Assembly (NCBI RefSeq): GCF_001499675.1
Contig: NZ_LN609302.1
Coordinates: forward strand, 528,896-592,895
Source of the DNA: Acetobacter ghanensis
GTDB lineage: Bacteria > Pseudomonadota > Alphaproteobacteria > Acetobacterales > Acetobacteraceae
Direction of reading: 5' to 3'
Length of the DNA: 64,000 nucleotides
Positions 1 to 8,850 of the stretch are shown here, in pieces (the stretch's first letter is position 1; each line of letters starts with the position of its first letter). The notes beneath the pieces are model-generated. The model had not been told where the DNA came from. It did not search any database and was given only the letters and a program-made list of their open reading frames with translations. The translations under genes and the position numbers were made by a program.

Positions 1-530
1 GGCACACCAAAAAATGGTGCAACAAGAGCAAGAACAAACGCTGCGCAGGTCAGGCACCCCGCAATCAGCCCATTCAACCCATCCATAAAGTTGACCGCAT
101 TGGTGATGAACACCAGCCAGAGGATGGATATGGCAGCCCCAGCCAGCGGCGTTGGCCATGTCAGGCGTATGCCTCCCCCCACAATTAGGCAGGCGGCGAT
201 GATCTGCGCGGCGAGCTTGATGGACGGGGGCCACTGGTAAAGGTCATCCAGCCACGAAACACCGCACAGAAGCACAAGGGCGCAGGCTTCCATCAGAAAT
301 GGAAAAGAAAGTACCATCTGGCCGGTTGCCGCCTGTAAAACAGGGTAGAACAGACCGAATGTGGTCATGACCCCTATACCCCCACCTTTGGGTGTAGGCC
401 GGGTATGGGCGCTACGGTGGTCGGGATGGTCCAGTATTGCCAGCCTGACCATACTGCGCACAATAATGGCGGAGAGCAGGGTTGCGCAGGGCAGGCAGAA
501 GAAGGCCAGAGCATATGAAGGCAAAAACAT
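1..530 (-). CDS. WecA/MraY-family sugar-phosphate transferase, 3' end cut by window edge
   Basis: Translating the minus strand from the ATG at 530 gives an open frame of 176 codons running off the left edge. It is a polytopic membrane protein. Family hallmarks are visible: HRSAHTRPTPKGGGIG around residues 38-53, an Asp pair (WLDD) at 95-96 that would bind Mg2+ and polyprenyl phosphate, and NFMDGLNGLIAG at 147-158. Members move a sugar 1-phosphate from a UDP-sugar onto undecaprenyl phosphate at the inner membrane, the first step of O-antigen or exopolysaccharide assembly. No other ATG or GTG lies between 530 and the upstream in-frame stop (TGA at 594-596), so the start is well supported. It is divergent from the CapD-like gene, 65 bp away, which fits a shared polysaccharide locus. 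WecA-like is preferred over MraY from context; the exact sugar is unknown. Confidence 0.9.
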   Translation of the reverse strand, partial: MFLPSYALAFFCLPCATLLSAIIVRSMVRLAILDHPDHRSAHTRPTPKGGGIGVMTTFGLFYPVLQAATGQMVLSFPFLMEACALVLLCGVSWLDDLYQWPPSIKLAAQIIAACLIVGGGIRLTWPTPLAGAAISILWLVFITNAVNFMDGLNGLIAGCLTCAAFVLALVAPFFGV

Positions 531-595
531 GAAAAAGACCGTTGTCCGGTTGGCTGCTTCTAGGATGTCAGGCGCTAGGTTATAGGGACAGGATC

Positions 596-2614
596 ATGCT
601 CTCGTACCGTCCACCGTTCCAGCATTCCTATCCAAGATTGTGGCCGTTGAACAGGATGGCCGGGAACATCGTGCTTGATGGTGCGCTGGCAGCGGTGGCG
701 GCGCCTCTGGCGCGTTGGCTGGCTGCCCCGCAGGATGGTCTGCTTCACCCGCTGTGGTTTCTGGCCGGGGGGAGTATCTCGCTGGTGGTGAGTGGTCTGC
801 CATTCAGGATACCGCAGCAATACTGGCGCTTTTCCGGTGTTTCGGACCTGTTGGGCATTGCGGGCGCATCGGTTGCCAGTGCGGTGTTGTTCTCTCTGGG
901 GCTGGTTCTGTCAGGCTTTCCGCTACCCAGCGAGACATTTCCCATTATCTACGCGCTGGTTTTGCTGGTCCTGTTGGGCGGCCTGCGTGTGTCTTACCGT
1001 TTGGCGCACAGAATCGCCGCGCGGCAAGCTAACCAGAAACAGGTTGTGTTGATTGGGTCGGACACCGTGGCCGACCTGTATCTGAGTGCGCTGGACCGTA
1101 GCCAGGATATGAATATCAGCATTATCGGGCTGGTGGGAGTTGGCACCCGTCAGGCAGGGCAGCGGATTCAGAATGTGCCGATTCTGGGGCATGTTGAAGA
1201 TATAGCGTCTGTTCTTGAACGTATGCGCAAGATGGCGACCTTGCCTGAGGCGCTGGTTGTAACGGACCCGGCGTTTAGGGGGCGTGCGTTAAGCCGTGTG
1301 CTGGACGTGGCGGCGGAGTACGGCATTGCCGTGCTCAGAACACCCGTTATGACGGATCTGACCCCGGCGGACCATGTGCAGTTGCGGCCCATTCCGCTGG
1401 AGGATTTGCTAAACCGCCCACAGGTGCCGCTCGACCATGCGGGTATGGAGCGGTTGATCCGGGGCCGTACGGTTCTGGTTACGGGGGCTGGCGGCACCAT
1501 TGGGTCTGAACTGGCACGTCAGATTGCCGGGTTGGGACCTGCCCGCCTTGTTCTGCTGGACCACGGTGAATTTGCGCTCTGGCAGATTGATGTCGGGCTG
1601 ACAGAATGCGCGCCGGACATTCCACGCCACATGGTTGTCGCTGATGTGCGTGATGAAAACCGGATTGATGCCGTGATGGCGCATTTTCGGCCAGACTTGG
1701 TGTTCCATGCGGCGGCACTCAAGCATGTCCCAATTGTGGAGGCTAACCCAACGGAGGGACTGCTGACTAACGTGCAAGGCACACGCGTTGTGGCAGATGC
1801 CGCCGCTCGCAACGGTGTTGCCGCCATGATTGTGATTTCGACCGATAAGGCCGTTAATCCGTCCAGTCTGATGGGGGCGTCCAAGCGCGCGGCAGAAATG
1901 TACTGTCAGGCGTTGGATGTGCAGGCCCGTGCCAGCGGGCAGGATGGCGCCATGCGTTGTATTACGGTCCGGTTTGGTAATGTGCTGGGGTCAACCGGTT
2001 CGGTCGTGCCCTTGTTCCGGCGGCAGTTGGAGCGGGGTGGTCCGCTGACCGTTACCCATCCAGAGATGTGCCGCTACTTTATGACCGTGCCAGAGGCTGT
2101 AGGCCTTGTGTTGCAGGCCAGTGTGCGTGGGATGTCCGGTAAGGGAGAGAGTGGTACGGACGACCTGCTCCGGCATGGCGGCATTTTTGTGCTGGATATG
2201 GGTGAGCCCGTTAAAATTGTTGATCTGGCACGCCAGATTGTGCGGTCTGCGGGCCTTAAACCGGATGAGGATGTGGCCATTCAGTTTACCGGCCTGCGTG
2301 CGGGAGAAAAACTGTACGAGGAGCTGTTCCACGGGCGGGAGGCTCCGGTGCCGACCGATGCGCCGGGCCTGCTTATGGCAACCCCCCGCGTGGTTGAACT
2401 GGCGGATGTGCGGGCGGCGGTGGACCAGCTTACGGCTTATGCCCGGCAGAACAACGTGCAGGCTGCTTTGCAAACTCTCCACTTGCTGGTGCCCGAATTC
2501 GATCATAACCCCAATGGGGAAGTGCGGGCCCGGGCTTCGACTGGTGCAAAATCCTCCGGTGTTGTACAGGATGCACAGATAAAGGCCGATGGTACGGAGC
2601 AGATGGCACCATGA
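596..2614 (+). CDS. CapD/WbpM/FlaA1-type membrane nucleotide-sugar epimerase/dehydratase
   Basis: A 672-residue protein with about four N-terminal membrane segments, a CoA-binding-like Rossmann region, and a C-terminal extended SDR domain. The NAD(P)-binding motif GAGGTIGSE starts near residue 295 and the TDKAVNPSSLMGASK block near 416, where the usual SDR Tyr is replaced by Met, as in WbpM-type UDP-GlcNAc 4,6-dehydratases. It probably makes a 4-keto-6-deoxy-sugar nucleotide that the next gene's product aminates, giving a UDP-amino sugar for glycan assembly. The frame is open from a TTG at 542, but the ATG at 596, preceded by AGGGACAGG, is the better start. Its stop overlaps the aminotransferase start by 4 bp (ATGA), so the two are likely translationally coupled. 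Confidence 0.92.
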   Translation: MLSYRPPFQHSYPRLWPLNRMAGNIVLDGALAAVAAPLARWLAAPQDGLLHPLWFLAGGSISLVVSGLPFRIPQQYWRFSGVSDLLGIAGASVASAVLFSLGLVLSGFPLPSETFPIIYALVLLVLLGGLRVSYRLAHRIAARQANQKQVVLIGSDTVADLYLSALDRSQDMNISIIGLVGVGTRQAGQRIQNVPILGHVEDIASVLERMRKMATLPEALVVTDPAFRGRALSRVLDVAAEYGIAVLRTPVMTDLTPADHVQLRPIPLEDLLNRPQVPLDHAGMERLIRGRTVLVTGAGGTIGSELARQIAGLGPARLVLLDHGEFALWQIDVGLTECAPDIPRHMVVADVRDENRIDAVMAHFRPDLVFHAAALKHVPIVEANPTEGLLTNVQGTRVVADAAARNGVAAMIVISTDKAVNPSSLMGASKRAAEMYCQALDVQARASGQDGAMRCITVRFGNVLGSTGSVVPLFRRQLERGGPLTVTHPEMCRYFMTVPEAVGLVLQASVRGMSGKGESGTDDLLRHGGIFVLDMGEPVKIVDLARQIVRSAGLKPDEDVAIQFTGLRAGEKLYEELFHGREAPVPTDAPGLLMATPRVVELADVRAAVDQLTAYARQNNVQAALQTLHLLVPEFDHNPNGEVRARASTGAKSSGVVQDAQIKADGTEQMAP

Positions 2615-3747
2615 GCAGTTCAGACAACAGGCCCATTGCGTTTCTTGATCTTGCCGCCCAGCAGAAGCGGATGGAACCTGTGCTCCGTCAGCGGCTGGAG
2701 GCTGTTCTGGCGCATTGTCGGTTTGTTATGGGGCCAGAAGTGACCGAGTTGGAAGAACGTCTGGCAGCTTGGTGTGGTGCGCGTGAATGTGTGGGCGTGT
2801 CGTCCGGCACAGATGCGCTGCAGATCGTTATGATGGCAGAAGGCATAGGTCGAGGGGATGCCGTGTTCCTGCCTGCCTTTACATATACCGCCACGGCGGA
2901 AGTCCCTTTGGTGCTGGGGGCTACGCCTGTTTTTGTGGATGTGGACCCGCATACGTTCCAGATTGATCCAGCCCATTTGCAAAGCCGTATTCAGGCCGTG
3001 CGGGCGGAAGGTAAGCTGCGGCCACGCGCCATAGTAGGGGTGGACCTGTTTGGCCAGCCTGCACCATGGGCACAATTGCGCAGCATTGCTAAGCAGGAGG
3101 ACCTGTTTTTGCTGGCGGACTGTGCCCAGTCTTTTGGGGCAGAGCTGGCGGGCAAGCCATTGGGGCGGGAAGCTACGGCTACAACCCTATCCTTTTTCCC
3201 TTCCAAACCTTTGGGCGGGTATGGCGATGGTGGTGCCATCCTGACCGATGACCCGGAGCGTGCGGCCTTATACCGCTCCTTGCGCACACATGGTGAGGGC
3301 ACCAGCCGGTATGAAGTCCTGCGCACAGGTATGAACGGTCGGCTAGATACCCTGCAGGCTGCGGTGCTGCTGGCCAAACTGGAGAGCTTTAAGGACGAGC
3401 TAGCCCGGCGGAACCAGATTGCCACGCAGTATGACAAGGGCCTTACCGGTTGTGTGCAGGTGCCGGTGCGTGTGGCGGACAGCCAGAGTGCGTGGGCTAT
3501 TTACGCTATTCTGGTGGGGAGCACGGCTGAGCGGGACGCTCTGCAGGCCCGGTTGAAGGATAAAGGTGTGCCTTCAGCTATTTACTATCCCCTTCCATTG
3601 CACAAGCAGCCAGCCTACCGAGACCACCACGATGGTACGGCGCTCCCTGTTTCCGAAGATCTGGCGCAGCGTATTCTGGCTCTGCCCATCCACCCGGAAC
3701 TGACAGACCAAGACGTGGCGCGCGTAATTGCCGCAGTCAGAGGGTAA
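2611..3747 (+). CDS. DegT/DnrJ/EryC1/StrS-family PLP sugar aminotransferase
   Basis: A 378-residue cytosolic enzyme of the sugar-nucleotide aminotransferase family (WbpE, PglE, ArnB relatives). The PLP-binding lysine is K199 in SFFPSKPLGGYGDGG, and SSGTDAL near residue 60-66 is the phosphate-binding loop. It should transfer an amino group from glutamate onto the keto-sugar nucleotide made by the upstream CapD-like dehydratase. Length is normal for the family and no key residue appears missing. It overlaps the preceding gene by 4 bp and is followed after 14 bp by a small exported protein, so the three may form one transcript. The substrate cannot be read from sequence. Confidence 0.93.
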   Translation: MSSSDNRPIAFLDLAAQQKRMEPVLRQRLEAVLAHCRFVMGPEVTELEERLAAWCGARECVGVSSGTDALQIVMMAEGIGRGDAVFLPAFTYTATAEVPLVLGATPVFVDVDPHTFQIDPAHLQSRIQAVRAEGKLRPRAIVGVDLFGQPAPWAQLRSIAKQEDLFLLADCAQSFGAELAGKPLGREATATTLSFFPSKPLGGYGDGGAILTDDPERAALYRSLRTHGEGTSRYEVLRTGMNGRLDTLQAAVLLAKLESFKDELARRNQIATQYDKGLTGCVQVPVRVADSQSAWAIYAILVGSTAERDALQARLKDKGVPSAIYYPLPLHKQPAYRDHHDGTALPVSEDLAQRILALPIHPELTDQDVARVIAAVRG

Positions 3748-3761
3748 GAAAGAGTATTACG

Positions 3762-4226
3762 ATGCGGAAAGAAACTGCGTTTATCATTGGTTTTCTGGTT
3801 CTCACCATAAGCACAACGGCTGTGATCTGGACATTCGCGCTGCCCAACTTCAAACCTGTATCGTTCCCACAGGTGGCCAGTGGCGTTATTGATGTGGGGC
3901 CAATGCACCATCAGCGCCCATTGGGTGCGGACGAAGTGGCTGATGTGAACAAATGGCTTTCTGGCCACAAGTCCGGTTGGGGACCGCTGAGCCGGACGCC
4001 GCCTTCTTCAGGAGATTCCCACCTGTTCCTCAAGGATGAGCAGGGTAAGGATGTGCTGACCCTCACTTTGTGGACGGGCATTAGCGCGGCTGACTGGAAT
4101 GCCACGGTGTTTGTGGAATCTCCCGATGGCTCATGGGTCCGGTCGGAAACATTCCCCAATAAGGAATTTGCACCACTCCGTATGATGGTGGATCGTTATC
4201 CCTTCAAACATTCCAGCTTTCCGTAA
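3762..4226 (+). CDS. Unrecognised small membrane-anchored or exported protein
   Basis: A 154-residue protein that I do not recognise. Residues 6-28 form one hydrophobic segment (signal anchor or uncleaved signal peptide) after a short basic start. The rest is soluble, with Trp and Pro residues, and would sit outside the inner membrane. The middle looks like a small beta-rich domain (HLFLKDEQGKDVLTLTLW). It follows the aminotransferase by 14 bp with a purine-rich sequence before the ATG, and precedes a membrane glycosyltransferase. It may be an accessory factor for polysaccharide export or attachment; that rests on context only. Confidence 0.7.
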   Translation: MRKETAFIIGFLVLTISTTAVIWTFALPNFKPVSFPQVASGVIDVGPMHHQRPLGADEVADVNKWLSGHKSGWGPLSRTPPSSGDSHLFLKDEQGKDVLTLTLWTGISAADWNATVFVESPDGSWVRSETFPNKEFAPLRMMVDRYPFKHSSFP

Positions 4227-4304
4227 GGCATTCATGGTCGGAAAAAACACGGTCCATAGCTCGCTACCGGGGTATGGGCCGCGTTTGGTATTTGGGGAAA
4301 AATA

Positions 4305-5543
4305 ATGGGAAACCTGAGCGGGTTTCGTAATTTTTTTAGAACCGCACAGTGGATTACCCCGCAGAGAAGCCGGTTGTATTGTCTGCTTTTTCTTGTGCTC
4401 ATCAGCGCCATGATCGGGGGGCTTCTGGTTACGTCCCATTCGGGTATTGATGCGAACGGGAAAATTCTGGGAACCGACTTTATAAGCTTCTGGGCTGCGT
4501 CCGACCTCGCCTTGCATGGTCATCCTGCCGATGTTTACCAGATGCACGCCCATGAGGCGCAACAGTTAAAAATTTTTCCGCAGGCCAGTCAGTCTGGCTA
4601 TACGGCTTTTTTCTATCCCCCCTTATTTCTTTTAATCTGTTTGCCGCTAGCGGTTTTTCCGTATCTTGTCTCTTTGTGTCTCTGGTTGTCTGTTACAGGG
4701 TATGCCTGCTGGCGGGCGGTTAAGGGGTTTTTGCCGGAGAAGACATCATGGGTATTTGTGGCCAGCTTTCCGGCAATTTTTATCAATATTCTGCATGGTC
4801 AGAATGCCTTTTTAACCTGCGCACTTTTTGCTGGAGCGGTTTATCTGTTGGGTAAAAGGCCAGTTGTTTCTGGCATATTTTTTGGTTTGCTCTGCTTTAA
4901 GCCACATCTTGCCCTATGTGTGCCTTTTGCGCTGACCATGGCGCGGCAATGGCGGGCACTGTGTGCATTCATAATGACCGTTGTTGTGTTTGTTCTGGTG
5001 AGTTGGGGTTTGTTCGGAACCGCAACATGGCTCGGTTTTCTTCAGAACATCCCGTTTGCCACCGCAACGTTGGAAAAAAACTATGTGGGATACGGCAAGA
5101 TGGTCAGCATTTTTGCCGCTGTCCGGTTGCTGCATGGTAGTCTTTTTGTGTCTTACTTTGTGCAGGCCGTTACTGCGTTTCTTGTTTTTTCGGTTTTAAT
5201 GTACATTGCGTTTTATAGAAGAGCGTCTCAGGCAACCGGGGTCATGCTCATTATTACCGCATTGGTGGTGACGCCTTTCCTGCTGGATTATGACCTGATG
5301 CTTCTGGCTCCGGTTCTTGCGTGGCTTGCACGGCAGGCTCAGTTGCACGGTTTTCTGCCCTATGAACGCTTTTTACTGGCCTTTGCTTTTTTAATGCCTC
5401 TGTTCGTGCGGTATCTGGCGCTTTCTTTGAACGTGCCGGTCGGGCCGGTTATCCTGCTGGCTGTCGCCTATATGGTGGCGCGGCGTGCTCTGGGGCAAAC
5501 AACTGTTTGCTTGCCACGTGGCGTTGCTGTCTCGCCGGTATAG
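4305..5543 (+). CDS. GT87-like (DUF2029) polyprenyl-phosphate-sugar membrane glycosyltransferase
   Basis: A 412-residue, very hydrophobic protein with about ten membrane segments. After the first segment it carries GTDFISFWAASDLALHG around residues 59-75, which resembles the acidic periplasmic loop (DFxxYWxA) of the DUF2029/GT87 family, relatives of mycobacterial mannosyltransferases. Such enzymes take sugar from a lipid-linked donor on the outer face of the inner membrane. It lies 78 bp after the small exported protein and converges with the next gene. Its codon third positions and T-rich stretches are more AT-rich than the upstream epimerase. The family call is moderately sure; donor and acceptor are unknown. 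Confidence 0.75.
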   Translation: MGNLSGFRNFFRTAQWITPQRSRLYCLLFLVLISAMIGGLLVTSHSGIDANGKILGTDFISFWAASDLALHGHPADVYQMHAHEAQQLKIFPQASQSGYTAFFYPPLFLLICLPLAVFPYLVSLCLWLSVTGYACWRAVKGFLPEKTSWVFVASFPAIFINILHGQNAFLTCALFAGAVYLLGKRPVVSGIFFGLLCFKPHLALCVPFALTMARQWRALCAFIMTVVVFVLVSWGLFGTATWLGFLQNIPFATATLEKNYVGYGKMVSIFAAVRLLHGSLFVSYFVQAVTAFLVFSVLMYIAFYRRASQATGVMLIITALVVTPFLLDYDLMLLAPVLAWLARQAQLHGFLPYERFLLAFAFLMPLFVRYLALSLNVPVGPVILLAVAYMVARRALGQTTVCLPRGVAVSPV

Positions 5544-5592
5544 TCTCGGGGGCCCTGCCTGTAGTTTGTTAGGCAGGGGAGGATTTTTAGCC

Positions 5593-7524
5593 CTAATGGG
5601 CTTGTGTCTGGACGGCGGAGGGTTCCTGATCGGGGAGAATACGAAGGATGCGGATATTCGTATTTTCCTTGAGGGGAACAGGTTCTAGCCATGCGGGAGG
5701 ATGCCCCGCTGCAATCATGTGTGCGATGCTGGTCGGAGGCAATACGTCATTGCTGACGTGATTGGCCGCAATGCAGAGCACAACGCCAGTAAGATGCCTT
5801 TTGTCTATAATATTACGGATAATTTTATGGCCCTGTGGCTGTGTGTCATCAGAGGTCCATAAAAGGCCAAGGTCGTGAATGCCCTGGGTATTGGGGTGGT
5901 AAGGGCCAGCAACAATGTTGACGCCACCTGCAGGGAGCGTGGTCCATATTAGAAGAGGGCCAAGCCATATTTCGTTCATGATATTGGCATTGGCGCCAAA
6001 AGTCTGAACAATTTGTGCGCCGGTTTTTGCATCAAGCATACAGGTATCGGTGTTGTGCTGTGTGCTTGGGGCTTTGGTCATATAGGCCTGTGCCAGCAGG
6101 AATATCCCTAAAAACAGAGTGAAAAACGCCATAAACAGGTCCCCATCAGCCTGTGGGTGGCGTTGGGCCAGGGTGCGGCGCAAGGCAAGCGCGCAAACTA
6201 TCGCGCCCAGTCCCCCGGCGTATGAACCAAGACGCACATGCAGCAACCCCAGTATGGTTGTGGTGCCTAGAATGAGGGTCATCAGTGCGAGTGCCCAGAC
6301 CTGCGGTCGGCGTCTTTTTCGCCAAGTCAGACGCAGGCATATGAGAACGGCCACGAACTGCACGCATACAAGTGCGATATCGGAGGGGAGTCTGCTTTTG
6401 AAAAGGCTTCGGTTTTCGATGATATGATTGAAAAAGTAGCTACGAAAAACAGGGTCTGCTGTGTTGACGGGAGGGGCCGCCAGCAGAGTTATGCCGCTGC
6501 CACCGATCAGGCAGAATATTGCGGTTACGATGCACAAAGCCAGAAATTTCGTTTTGCTGGCAGTATTGGGTGCGATGTGGACAAACCAGCGGCATCCGCC
6601 CGCGGCTAGGCCACAAAGGAGCAGCAGGGCAATGTGGACGCAGCTATATCGGTCTGTGCGCGGGAACATCAGACCCTCAAAAGGGGGGTCAATCAGAAGC
6701 GCGAGAACAGCAAAGCTGACTGCGGACGCAAAAAGAACAATCAGATTGATATTCAGACGGTGCGCGATGATGGCGCTTTGTCCCCGCCACAAACAGCCAG
6801 CCCACAGCACAAAAAAGGTCAGGAGTTCAAACGGGAGTGTCTCAATGGAACTCCACATGGCCAGAACCAGAGTAAGGCCTGCAAAAAAAGCTTTGCTTGG
6901 AGCCGGGGTTCTTAAAAAACGTAACGTGCAGGCCAGCGAGAGGACGGCCAAAGCAAAAGACAGACCATGGTGGCTGACCCGGCCCGGAAGGATATAGGCG
7001 GTGAGCACGGCTGCTGTGGGCATAAACAGGCTGACCCAGACCAACACACCCGGTCGGGCGTGACGAGGGGTAACAACCGTTGTCAGCACCCAGCAGGCCC
7101 AGACTATGATGAGGAACGACAAAGGCCCAACAATAAAATGCGCCTGCGCAAGAGCCTGATGAATGGTTAAGCCGTGGGGGAGGAACGGCAGCGCCGTCAG
7201 CGCAACCAAAAGATCGTATGGAAGAGTCCAGTGGATGGGCATACCCCCATAACCAGCGCCCTCATGCCGATACCAATATTGGGTCAGATGTCCGATAAAA
7301 CCGCCCGTGTGGGGGTGCGTAGGGTCTGTGTAGCCCGTAAAATAATCCGTCAGGCACTGCTCAATAAATGCCAGTCGCATCCATGTATCGGAGTCATGGT
7401 ACGTATTGCCGGTTCTGGGGAGAAGATTCACGATGAATCCTAAAAACAAAACCAGAACTGCTACTATTTTCAGCCATGCAGACAGTGTGTCGTGACGTTT
7501 TTTGCGGGCAGTATTGAGGGACAT
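5593..7524 (-). CDS. Large polytopic membrane protein, probable GT-C-type glycosyltransferase
   Basis: A 643-residue protein with 11-13 predicted membrane helices. Just after the first helix is YHDSDTWMRLAFIEQCLTD, followed by GGMPIHWTLPYDLLVAL near residues 93-109. This Asp-plus-MRL and then MHW pattern occurs in a family of alphaproteobacterial membrane proteins of GT-C topology, related in layout to STT3/ArnT-type transferases, where the early acidic loop is catalytic. The C-terminal 150 residues form a periplasmic domain. Function is inferred: sugar transfer onto a glycan or protein in the periplasm. It converges with the GT87-like gene and reads away from the flp promoter region. Confidence 0.65.
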   Translation of the reverse strand: MSLNTARKKRHDTLSAWLKIVAVLVLFLGFIVNLLPRTGNTYHDSDTWMRLAFIEQCLTDYFTGYTDPTHPHTGGFIGHLTQYWYRHEGAGYGGMPIHWTLPYDLLVALTALPFLPHGLTIHQALAQAHFIVGPLSFLIIVWACWVLTTVVTPRHARPGVLVWVSLFMPTAAVLTAYILPGRVSHHGLSFALAVLSLACTLRFLRTPAPSKAFFAGLTLVLAMWSSIETLPFELLTFFVLWAGCLWRGQSAIIAHRLNINLIVLFASAVSFAVLALLIDPPFEGLMFPRTDRYSCVHIALLLLCGLAAGGCRWFVHIAPNTASKTKFLALCIVTAIFCLIGGSGITLLAAPPVNTADPVFRSYFFNHIIENRSLFKSRLPSDIALVCVQFVAVLICLRLTWRKRRRPQVWALALMTLILGTTTILGLLHVRLGSYAGGLGAIVCALALRRTLAQRHPQADGDLFMAFFTLFLGIFLLAQAYMTKAPSTQHNTDTCMLDAKTGAQIVQTFGANANIMNEIWLGPLLIWTTLPAGGVNIVAGPYHPNTQGIHDLGLLWTSDDTQPQGHKIIRNIIDKRHLTGVVLCIAANHVSNDVLPPTSIAHMIAAGHPPAWLEPVPLKENTNIRILRILPDQEPSAVQTQAH

Positions 7525-8017
7525 TAAAAAGACGTTCTTTCGCCATGCTTGTTATGTATAAATATTTTTCCACGCATCAATGAGGGAAAAATCATGACTA
7601 TCTGTGTCGAGATTACGCGTTAAGCTGTTGATTTTGAAAGGTCCGGATTTTTCACGGCAAGTATAGGTCCAATTAATTTTTTTGCGCAATGTATAGATCT
7701 GGCTTTTCCGGCCGATAAACGGGGTGCGAGTCGAAAAAAATAGGGCTTCCTATTCTTTATAAATTCATAGATCTGTTATTCAGACGGTTTAAGTATATGT
7801 TCAAAATTCATTAAAAAATATTTTTCAAATTGTATCGATCATACACATGCCGCAGAAAAGTGCAGTTTTTGGCTATTTTTTTGATGAAGTCATGGATACA
7901 TCTCATCATGTTTGTTAAATATGTTTAATCATCTTTGCTTCCTCTTTGTTTGATCAGAGTAAGATCTTATATTGAATATTGAAGGAAGATAACTTTTCTT
8001 ACCACTAAGGAAGAATC
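7525..8017. other. AT-rich intergenic region upstream of flp
   Basis: About 490 bp without a credible gene, markedly richer in A and T than its flanks. It must hold the divergent promoters of the membrane glycosyltransferase and of flp. The 9-mer ATAGATCTG occurs twice (7693-7701 and 7767-7775), and a related AAGATCTTA lies at 7964-7972; these are candidate protein-binding repeats but could be chance in AT-rich DNA. No confident -35/-10 pair was assigned. A good ribosome site (AAGGAAG) precedes the flp ATG. Confidence 0.6.
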
Positions 8018-8230
8018 ATGGAAAATTTCGTTTTTCGTATTAAGCAGTTTGCTCGTGGGTTCATGCAGGACCGTAAGGGCGTTACCGCTCTGGAATACGC
8101 TCTGGTCGCTGCGGTGCTCGTGACCGTTATCGGTTATGCTTTTGCTCATCTGGGCACCAGCCTGAACACCGCGTTTAACGACATCGGTTCCGGCCTGACC
8201 AACCAGGCTTCGAAAGCCGCTTCGAGCTAA
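8018..8230 (+). CDS. flp: Flp-type major pilin prepilin
   Basis: A 70-residue type IVc (Flp/Tad) prepilin. A short basic leader ends in DRKG, followed by VTALEYALVAAVLVTVIGYAF. This is the Flp cleavage motif, with cleavage after Gly and Glu+5/Tyr+6 in the mature protein. The mature pilin of about 48 residues is one hydrophobic helix plus a small Gly/Ser/Asn tail. It would be cut and methylated by TadV/CpaA and polymerised by the Tad machine encoded downstream. It has a strong ribosome site (AAGGAAG, 6-7 bp before ATG) and is followed by a hairpin that likely ends most transcripts, as expected for an abundant subunit. Confidence 0.96.
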   Translation: MENFVFRIKQFARGFMQDRKGVTALEYALVAAVLVTVIGYAFAHLGTSLNTAFNDIGSGLTNQASKAASS

Positions 8231-8315
8231 TAGTTCGTCGTAAGGTTACCCTCGGCATTGTGGCTGCGTGGTGTTGTGGAAGCAATACCATTGCAGCCCT
8301 GCGGAGGCGCATAAC

Positions 8316-8340
8316 AGGGCGTGCGCCCTTTATGTTTTTT
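8316..8340 (+). terminator. Hairpin plus T-run downstream of flp (partial terminator)
   Basis: AGGGC-GTGC-GCCCT (8316-8329) can form a short GC-rich stem, followed by TTATG and six T (8335-8340). It lies between flp and the rest of the tad genes. It probably ends most flp messages while letting some polymerase through into the assembly genes, a known way to set pilin far above machinery. The stem is short, so strength is uncertain. Confidence 0.55.
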
Positions 8341-8351
8341 GAGGCGTAAAG

Positions 8352-8850
8352 GTGACGAGCGCTCTGTTGTGTAGTTTAGAGGGGAGAATTGTAGTTTTAT
8401 CTGCAATTCTCCTTCTTTTTTTGCGGCCGTGACGGATATCCGGGCTAGGGAGATCCCGGACTGGATTTCTGGTGCGTTCGTATTGCTTGGCCTCCTGATG
8501 GTGCCAGTGCTTGGCTGGCATGGCATTGTGGGTGGCGCTGTTATCTTCTGTGTATTTTTGTTTTATGGCTCCTCCGCCTGATCGGCGGAGGAGACGTCAA
8601 GCTTATTGCTGCGTCATCTCTCCTGTTTTCGCCTTCCCAGCAGCTGTGGTATATTTTTCATATAGCCATTGCAGGAGGTGTGCTGGCAGCGGTTTATCTT
8701 GCTTTCAGGGGGCGCCTGCGTGTGCCATCGTCCCGTCGGTTTGGGCGCGCCGTACGGGTTGAGTGCTGGAGAATTAGGCGTGGTGCACCATTGCCTTATG
8801 CTATAGGCATTGCGTCTGGCTTTGTATGGACGATCGGGCGTAATTTATGA
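8352..8850 (+). pseudogene. cpaA: TadV/CpaA prepilin peptidase, broken by two -1 frameshifts
   Basis: No single frame is open, but three consecutive frames together spell a complete CpaA. From the GTG at 8352 the first frame gives a hydrophobic start (RIVVLSAILLLF). At the T7 run 8416-8422 the match moves to the -1 frame and reads FAAVTDIRAREIPDWISG, with the first catalytic Asp in TDIR. Near 8555-8564 (T5GT4) it moves by -1 again and reads LRLIGGGDVKLIAASSLL, with the second catalytic Asp in GGGDVK. The last part (GAPLPYAIGIASG) matches the family's C-terminal PYG-like helix. The stop at 8848-8850 overlaps the cpaB ATG (ATGA), as expected for the native operon. Both shifts lack one base in or next to a T homopolymer, so either a recent pseudogene or a sequencing error is possible. 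Confidence 0.85.
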
